Assembly: GCA_022605405.1 (NCBI GenBank)
Contig: JABYQQ010000032.1
Coordinates: 139,001-203,000 of the forward strand
DNA length: 64,000 nucleotides
Direction: 5' to 3'
Source: Earliella scabrosa
Taxonomy: Eukaryota > Basidiomycota > Agaricomycetes > Polyporales > Polyporaceae
Numbering within the stretch: position 1 is the stretch's first letter; every line of letters starts with the position of its first letter. The translations under genes were made by a program, and so were the position numbers. The notes beneath the pieces were generated by a model that was not told the origin of the DNA, searched no databases, and saw only the letters and a program-made list of their open reading frames with translations. Positions 58,133 to 64,000 of the stretch are shown piece by piece.

Positions 58133-58543
58133 CCGTTTCCGATTTCGTGGGTTAGACGACGTCTCTTGGCTCGCTAAAAGTGCTGTCACTCAGAACTCAC
58201 TAGCACTAGCCTCGCGACGGGCGTATACAGTGGCAAATACACAATACACAAACATGAACTAACTCGGCTGAGGCCGAGTAGTATGTAAGAGAGAGCATTG
58301 ACGAGTTGTCACCTTCCCTCATTGTCGTCGACTACAACTTCGCTAAGGCTACTTTCAAAGGTTTGCTCCTCATCATGTCCATCACTCATGTTTCCCACGT
58401 GGCCACAGACCCGGAGGCCCAGTCGGAAGGGCGAAGGACCTGAACTTGCCAAAGACCCGAGCGATCCTACCGAGCTCGTCGAGCTCGTGGCGAAGACCGA
58501 GAGTGCGCAACTCGACGATCTCTAGTCCCATGGTGTTCGCACA

Positions 58544-58894
58544 ATGGTCGCACGTACCGAGTGGGAATACAAGCTGCGATGGCCATGGCCTACGCGTGCC
58601 AGCAACGGTGATCGGACGCGTCCACCTCGCATGGGGTTATACATCATGGAACTGGAGTCCTACCCCGACTGCCCGGCTTCGGAGGAGTTGGACGACGTGG
58701 TCGTCTGCAAGTTTGCCTCCAGCCTGGTGAACTTGAAGCGGCTCCGCCGCGAGGGAGCGTACTGGCCGTTCTTTGTGGACTTCGACTCCGCACATCCTCA
58801 CACGTGCCCTGTAGAGCACGACACCCAGTGCGAGCCCATAACCATCACCGTTGACGAGCCCGACCCTACCAGGGGCGGGTATCCTTGTGGATAG
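58544..58894 (+). CDS. Hypothetical small protein
   Basis: 116 codons from MVARTEWEYKLRW. It contains LYIMELESYPDCPASEELDDVVVCKFASSLVNLKRLRREGAYWPFFVDF and an HTCPVEHDTQCEPITITVDE segment. Composition is protein-like and unlike the GC-driven shadow frames elsewhere, but I recognise no family. It may be one exon of a longer gene with the following ORF; I found no splice pair that keeps both frames. Confidence 0.35.
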   Translation: MVARTEWEYKLRWPWPTRASNGDRTRPPRMGLYIMELESYPDCPASEELDDVVVCKFASSLVNLKRLRREGAYWPFFVDFDSAHPHTCPVEHDTQCEPITITVDEPDPTRGGYPCG

Positions 58895-59321
58895 CTGTAC
58901 TTCGCATACAAGCATGCAGGCATCTGGGAACCTCGTACCTCATTGTAGACTTGCCGAAATTTCACTGACATCGCGGTTGGCAGTGGCTGTAAACTTCCTG
59001 GGTCAACTGGTTCCTCACCGTCATGCGCGTAGCGTTGACGACCTCCGGCGGCATCTGCCCACCGATATGACAGAGGAGTACGCCCGAGCAGAACTCCAGA
59101 GGGTCGTAGAAGAGGTGCGGGAACAGGACGAGCTGAGAAAAAAGTGGGACGGTAGGCCTATGGCGGAGGCACTGGAGATAGGTTTAGAGGAGATGGAGCT
59201 TGCGGCATCGGATGAGGAACTTGAAGACGGGGAAGATGACGATGGACCGGCCCAGAAGTTTGAATTAGCTGGATCAGATGAAGAGATGTATAGGCCGTGG
59301 GGGCCTGGATTGGTAGTGTAG
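58851..59321 (+). CDS. Hypothetical acidic protein
   Basis: 156 codons. The first 40 residues may be non-coding. From about VNFLGQLVPHRHARSVDDLRRHLPTDM onward it is helical and charged (TEEYARAELQRVVEEVREQDELRKKW), ending in an acidic tail (ASDEELEDGEDDDG). No family is recognised. It could be the 3' exon of a gene that includes the preceding ORF. Confidence 0.35.
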   Translation: MTSPTLPGAGILVDSCTSHTSMQASGNLVPHCRLAEISLTSRLAVAVNFLGQLVPHRHARSVDDLRRHLPTDMTEEYARAELQRVVEEVREQDELRKKWDGRPMAEALEIGLEEMELAASDEELEDGEDDDGPAQKFELAGSDEEMYRPWGPGLVV

Positions 59322-59795
59322 GTACAATCGGACGGTTACGGTCTGGCTTCGAATATCGTGAGTGCCCCGTTTCTGACACGTTGATTGACCCATCTTGCGT
59401 TAGGATGTCTCGACTTCACCCACCTGAGTACAACTCAGGGGACGGTGGCGAGACATTCATTATCTGAGATCCGATAGTTCAGTCTTGAACTACCCACATG
59501 TACCACGTTTCTTGTAACGAACACGATGCCCTTCAGCAATTCAGGCGCAGCCCTGCCTGTTGTGTGCGAGGTTCAGAATATCGTTCAGTTACTGATGGCC
59601 ATATAGCCCCGCGGAGGATAACTCGAGGTGGCGTTGAATGGCAGGAGGCGGCGCAATGAACGTCGCAGCCCGGCATCTTCACGTTGACCTAGGTTGAGCC
59701 ACCACTTACGGACTACTTACCTTGACTCACCTGCACATCCAAAGCCCGAACACGTCAGGGACCCGTGCATGCGCATAACCATAAATCCATATGGG

Positions 59796-60946
59796 TCATA
59801 GTTCCTGACCGCGTATTACAACCCACCAGCCCGTAATCGTCTCCGCATTGCGGAGCGCGAGGAGATTGCACAGCCGGCACATCGTGAACCTCAGCTGCAC
59901 ATCTCCAAACCCCGGCGCATACGCAGCTGAATCCTCGGTCACGGCAGAGTCCACAGAGTCCCCATCCCGAAACGTCGACGTCGTGCTCCTCTGCTGAGCC
60001 GTACACGCGAAGCACGGAAGCGACAGCATCCGCTCACACCGTACACAGCGGTACCGGGGAGCATCGGGAGGCGGCTCCTCCAAGACGTCCAAAGGGAGGA
60101 ACCGGCTGAGGTGCAGCGGGACATGCATCGCCTTGAGCTCCCGGGTGGGGTACACGCGCATGTACCGCGCCGACATCGCCTTGAGCTCGTCCGGGTTGCT
60201 GAGGTACCCGCCCTTCTCCCTGAGCCTTGCGTACAGCCGCGCGATGATCTCGACGTCGCGGGCGGAGTACTGGAGGAGCGCCTCGGGGAGCGGCCTGTGC
60301 ATCCATATCTCCGAGCCGTTCTGCTTGTGCAGCGCAACGACGGCATCTGGACCGAAGGGACCCCACCCCGGTCAGCGATGGTAACCAGTTTCGAACGAGG
60401 TGAAGTGCACTCACGATCCTTCCCACCCTTCCCGTCGAGGACCTGATACAGGTTCGCGCAGTGGTCCAGACCATACAGCCTGAATATGCCATCCAGCGCA
60501 GACGGGTCCGCATTCAGGTGGGGTTGTATCCGCTTGAAGTACTCGGTCGTGTGCGCCTGCCGCCAGCCGCTGGTCTTCTTCAGCTTCGCGCGCGCCCGTT
60601 GCGCGACCTCGACGAGCTGCAGGTCGAGCACGCCGCCCATCAGGACCCCAAAGGTCTCGGCGATCTCGAGGAAGTCCGAGCGTCCGTCCCAGACGACCTT
60701 GGTGATCTCGCGGCGGCGGAGGAGCGAGAGGAGCGTCGCCATGGCGTAGTGCCGTTTGTCCGCGAGCGCGAGGATGTCGAAGAGGAAGACGCGGGAGGCG
60801 GTCGCATTGCCGATCGCGATGATGCTGAGGGTGCCGTCTGGCATGCCGAGATCCCTGCCCTCGCAGTCCAGGATGAGAGTGGACTCTCTGGCGAGCTCGC
60901 GCACTGCGAGCACCGCATCTGCGTATGTCGCGCACAGCGTGTACAT
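59796..60946 (-). CDS. DEDDy 3'-5' exonuclease-like protein with C-terminal Cys element, paralogue B
   Basis: Two exons, 60415-60946 and 59796-60346 (360 aa). The intron has the same position and phase as in paralogue A. Exo I is LILDCEGRDLG (Asp27, Glu29), Exo II is VVWDGRSDFLEI (Asp91), and Exo III is LLQYSARDVEII (Tyr and Asp kept), so the active site looks intact. The shared region SARYMRVYPTRELKAMHVPL precedes YRCVRCERMLSLPCFACTAQ, a Ser/Asp-rich insert and FTMCRLCNLLALRN. Met 60946 starts close to the first beta strand (LCATYADAV), so a short upstream exon is possible. Confidence 0.84.
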
Positions 60947-61318
60947 TTGCTAGGTAACGCTGCACCGTGGCCAAATCATGATTAGCGAGACGAGACGGGG
61001 AGTGAAGAACGTCGAAGTATTACCTGTTTGGAGACTGAAGAGGGTCAAGAAGGTTCGTTAGAAGGAATGGAGACGAGAATACTAACCAAGTCAGCGAACC
61101 GGTGTGGGCATGCGCCTCGTGGCAGGTGTATGGTGGATCACCGCGTGGTAACGGCGTGGTCGCCTACTGGACTCCCAGGTGGCAAGTACTACTGACCCCG
61201 GAGGGCCCACGATGTACTGTCAGTGGGAGTAGATACAGAGATGGCCGCAGTGTTCATGAACGACTAGTATGTAATCGCATCGGATAGCATCCGAGTCCGA
61301 CGAGTGAAACCATCCCAA
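60947..61318. other. Spacer between exonuclease paralogues B and C
   Basis: About 370 bp, containing the promoter of paralogue B. No other feature is seen. Confidence 0.45.
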
Positions 61319-62480
61319 TTATAGTATACGGGCGCCTCCGGATCCTGCATGTACATTGAGATAGACCCAGTCACCCAACCACATCCCGTCCGAAGCGTTC
61401 CTTCGCGCAATCAAAACGCACAGCCGGCACAGCGGCATCCGCTGCTGCATCTTTCCTTGTCCGTCAAGGCACTCGGACACCTCGCCATCCGGTGACAACT
61501 CCACAAATCGGGTGAAGAAGCACGGCAGCGAGAGCATTCGCTCGCACCGCCTGCAACGGTATCTTGGCGAGTCGGGTGTAGGAGCGTGGAGGACGTCGAG
61601 AGGGACGAACTTGGCGAGATCGAGAGGGACGTGTAGCTCCTTGAGCTCGCGGGAGGGCCATGACCGCACGTACCGTGCCGACGCTGCCTTGATGAGCTCC
61701 AGAGAGGGACGCCCTGACGGCGCAGACTTGCGCATCAGGCGTAGGCGTGAATAGAGCGCACCAATGATCTGGACGTCGCGGGCGGCCGCCTTGATGAGGA
61801 CGGGCGGAAGAGGTCGGAGCAACCACATATCGCTCCCCTGCGCTTGTTGCAGTTTGTGGACATCGGCTGCCAGATACGGGACCTATGAGTGGCTGGAGAG
61901 CACGGTTAAGGCATCACGTACGATCCCGAGCGCCGACGTCTTGGTGGAGGCCGACAGACCCAGTGCAATGCTCGAAATGCATTACTCGATGGATCCCTTC
62001 GAGAATGGACGGGTCTTCAGCGATGTGGGTCATTATGACGTTGGAAGATTTGAAGTAGCTGATGGTCTGTCTGGCACGCGTAGATCCATCCAGCTTATGA
62101 GGAGGCCGGGCCATGACCTCTGCTAGCTGCACGTCGACGATCCCGTCGATGAGCACGCCGTACGTGTCCGCAATCTCCACGAACTTGCCACGCCCGTCCC
62201 ATACAAGTTTCGTGATTTGCTTGTCACGTAGGAGTGCAAAGAGCGGCGAAAGTAGGGAGTTGTGTTTGTCGCCCAGGGCGAGGGCATCGAACAGGTATAC
62301 CTTCAGGGTGGAAGGATCTCCGAGAGAAAGGATGCTCAGGACCCCGTCCGCCATACCCGGGTTCTTGCCTTCAATATCTAGCACGAGGTTGGACTGCTTT
62401 GCAAGAGTCGCTGCAGCGATCTTGACTTCCTCGTAGGTCGAGATAAGAGTGATCTGTATTTCGCATTGGCTCCAGTCCAT
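61319..62480 (-). CDS. Exonuclease-like protein, paralogue C, active site degraded
   Basis: Two exons, 61922-62480 and 61319-61866 (368 aa), with the same intron position as the relatives. Exo I is kept (LVLDIEGKNPG, Asp35 and Glu37). Exo II reads LVWDGRGKFVEI, so the position of the catalytic Asp is Lys99. Exo III reads LIKAAARDVQII, so the Tyr is Ala. The frame is intact and the C-terminal Cys element is well kept (YRCRRCERMLSLPCFFTRF and MPLCRLCVLIARRN). It closely resembles paralogue B in the segment SRELKELHVPLDLAKFVPLDVL. It is probably a catalytically dead or impaired relative with a retained binding role. Confidence 0.82.
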
Positions 62481-63074
62481 GTCGGGCCAAGTACCTGGTT
62501 ATGCATCAGTCATCCTGAACCTGTAACGTAATCAAGGCAAGTCCTACAGCTACGCACTGGCAACGATGAAGAGGGTCGCCCGAAGTGAAGGAGGCTGTTG
62601 GCAATGGTAGAAGTTGCAGGGACCTACCGCAGCACTTTGTAGGAGATGTCATATGGGGAGCAAGACCGAAACTGAAGATCATATGATGCGTATTAACACA
62701 TGCATTAGCGTGTCCGTCAAAGTTGCTCATGACCTGCTAATATCCAGCTCGTCAACGAGTGCGGTTCGGCGCTTCGATGCCGAGGTGGTAGAGAAGAAGT
62801 ACTCACCGTTGAACCCCGCGGAACCCCATTTGGACACTTCCTCATAATGACTACAGAGGACTCACCGATACTTTCAGTGTAAGATCAGAGACGACGCGCC
62901 GTGCCAATCCAAACTGCAGCCTGGGAGCTTTCGTTCGAGTCGAGTGTCTTCGAGCATCGATCTAGTCAGTGAGGCAGCGCAGAACAAAATATGATTAGTT
63001 TACACCGGCGCGTGCAGCGTCCTCTATGAGTAACACCCAAGAACAAATGCCGACCAGATTGCCCGTCTACGAAC
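62481..63074. other. Intergenic stretch
   Basis: About 590 bp between paralogue C and the Spo7-like gene. A possible extra 3' exon of the latter (splice after GAAGATGC) would fall here, but its product is unconvincing. Confidence 0.4.
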
Positions 63075-64000
63075 TCACGCATCTTCCCTGTTCACAGACC
63101 CCGACGCGAGCGGATGCTGCGGCAATGGCGGCGTCCCTCCGCTCCCACCTCCCCCGCTCCCCAACCCTCCCGACGACGAGATCTTGCGGCCCGTCCTCCC
63201 CGGCACCGGGCTCGACCTTCTCGATCCGCCCGGACTCCCCGTCCCACGACCCCTGCCTGGAAACCCTCGCATGCTCCCCACCGGTGTTGCCGTCCCAGGA
63301 CTTGGCACAGGTGCTGGCACGGGAGGTGTCTGCCGCATCCAAGGCATCTTGAGGTGTATCCACCCGACCCAGGTCTGTGCATACGCCGCACGTTCGCGAT
63401 CCTCCCTCCGCCGCTCGAACTGGCCCCGGTACCGCTCGTAGGACTCGCGAAAGCCGCGGTCCACGCGCGACGAGAAGATGAGCTCGCCCCTCGGATTCGA
63501 CGCCGGCGGGATGGGCGCGATCGGCACGGACGAGCTGCGCCTGCTCGAGCCTGGAGAGGGCGACGGACTGCGTCTCCGTGGAAAGTGTGGGGACGTGGGG
63601 GAGCTCGGCGAGGTGGGCGGTGGGGACGTTGGGCGCGCGAAGAGGAACGCGAACGGGTTGAAGGGCAGCTTCGACCGCAGCGGGGGCTGACGCATGTTGA
63701 GGTACATGTTGAAGTTGCGGAGCGCACGGTTCGCGTGCGGGACGTACCTGGGCCGTCCCCATTCAGCCATCCACCTCTTGGACCCGTGGCCAGACCAGAC
63801 ATGGCGCAGACGCACCTGTTCGCGTAGCCGATCTTCTCCGAATACATCCCGCTTGCAAAGAACAGCACCAATGTAGTCACGCTCACGAACAGCAGCCCCG
63901 ACGCAAAATATGGATGCACCCTCACGACCGCATCCTCGGGGTAGAGCTCGGGCAGGACCTGGTGGAGGATCCACTTGTACGGTATGCCAAGCATGTTCGT
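63075..64000 (-). CDS. spo7: Spo7-like regulatory subunit of the Nem1-Spo7 phosphatase (partial)
   Basis: The N-terminus lies beyond the right edge. Visible exons are 63816-64000 and 63075-63747, with an intron at 63748-63815. The sequence PYFASGLLFVSVTTLVLFFASGMYSEKIGYAN/RYVPHANRALRNFN matches the second membrane segment and the RFVxxTNRxLRxFN signature of Spo7/NEP1R1. A long Pro/Ser/Arg-rich tail follows (about 200 residues). It contains RGFRESYERYRGQFERRREDRERAAYAQ, a charged helix, and Gly-rich repeats at the end. Spo7 holds the Nem1 phosphatase at the ER/nuclear envelope, where it dephosphorylates and activates the phosphatidate phosphatase Pah1. The tail is longer than in yeast Spo7. 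Confidence 0.82.
   Translation of the reverse strand, partial: EHAWHTVQVDPPPGPARALPRGCGREGASIFCVGAAVRERDYIGAVLCKRDVFGEDRLREQVRLRHVWSGHGSKRWMAEWGRPRYVPHANRALRNFNMYLNMRQPPLRSKLPFNPFAFLFARPTSPPPTSPSSPTSPHFPRRRSPSPSPGSSRRSSSVPIAPIPPASNPRGELIFSSRVDRGFRESYERYRGQFERRREDRERAAYAQTWVGWIHLKMPWMRQTPPVPAPVPSPGTATPVGSMRGFPGRGRGTGSPGGSRRSSPVPGRTGRKISSSGGLGSGGGGSGGTPPLPQHPLASGSVNREDA

Larger units (their letters stand above)
58133..59795. other. Intergenic stretch with two possible small ORFs
   Basis: Two overlapping plus-strand frames look somewhat coding and are listed separately. The remainder (59330-59795) shows nothing recognisable. No exonuclease-family fragment was seen here. Confidence 0.4.

Overview
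This window is eukaryotic and almost certainly from a filamentous basidiomycete, probably a wood-decay polypore-type fungus. The signs are genes split by many short (about 45-85 nt) GT-AG introns with CTRAY-like branch sites, GC-rich codon use, tandem AA9 lytic polysaccharide monooxygenases, several fast-evolving F-box proteins and a CCHC/endonuclease/RT/RNase H LINE. I built gene models by hand by joining reading frames at splice sites. Where I give a protein length, the exon lengths sum to a multiple of three. No homology search was possible.

Left part (1-10.5 kb): a minus-strand LINE (ORF1 and ORF2, with ORF2 running off the left edge) ends about 65 bp from the stop of an intron-rich pRiA4b-ORF3/MM3350-like gene. 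That gene is divergent from a membrane-anchored histidine acid phosphatase/phytase. A two-exon unknown gene follows. Housekeeping block (12.5-31 kb): CTP-dependent diacylglycerol kinase DGK1, the ubiquitin-conjugating enzyme UBC2/RAD6, histidinol phosphatase HIS2, an N-acetylglucosamine kinase-type protein, two tandem F-box genes, mitochondrial ETF-ubiquinone oxidoreductase, an SLC45/SUT-like sugar transporter and the uracil-catabolism protein URC4. Then come an F-box relative with an apparent frameshift (31.1-32.4 kb) and two tandem AA9 LPMO genes (32.7-36.0 kb).

The middle (36-45.5 kb) is gene-poor. It holds the most striking structure: a young LTR retrotransposon (39806-41813, 333-bp LTRs that read as identical, 5-bp target duplication CGTCC) that codes only for a Copia-type Gag. 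Its gag is split by a 340-bp hAT-like MITE (40568-40907) with terminal inverted repeats and a perfect 8-bp target duplication. Removing the MITE and one duplication copy puts the two gag pieces back in one frame.

The right part carries a large F-box-like protein (45.5-48.0 kb), a gene-poor stretch, a monocarboxylate-type MFS transporter (51.5-54.9 kb), a local family of three DEDDy 3'-5' exonuclease-like genes that share a C-terminal CxxC...CxxC element (57.0-62.5 kb; one member has lost two catalytic positions), and a Spo7-type regulatory subunit that runs off the right edge. DGK1 and Spo7 act on opposite sides of the phosphatidate/diacylglycerol balance, but nothing suggests they are co-regulated here. 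No tRNA, rRNA or CRISPR was found.
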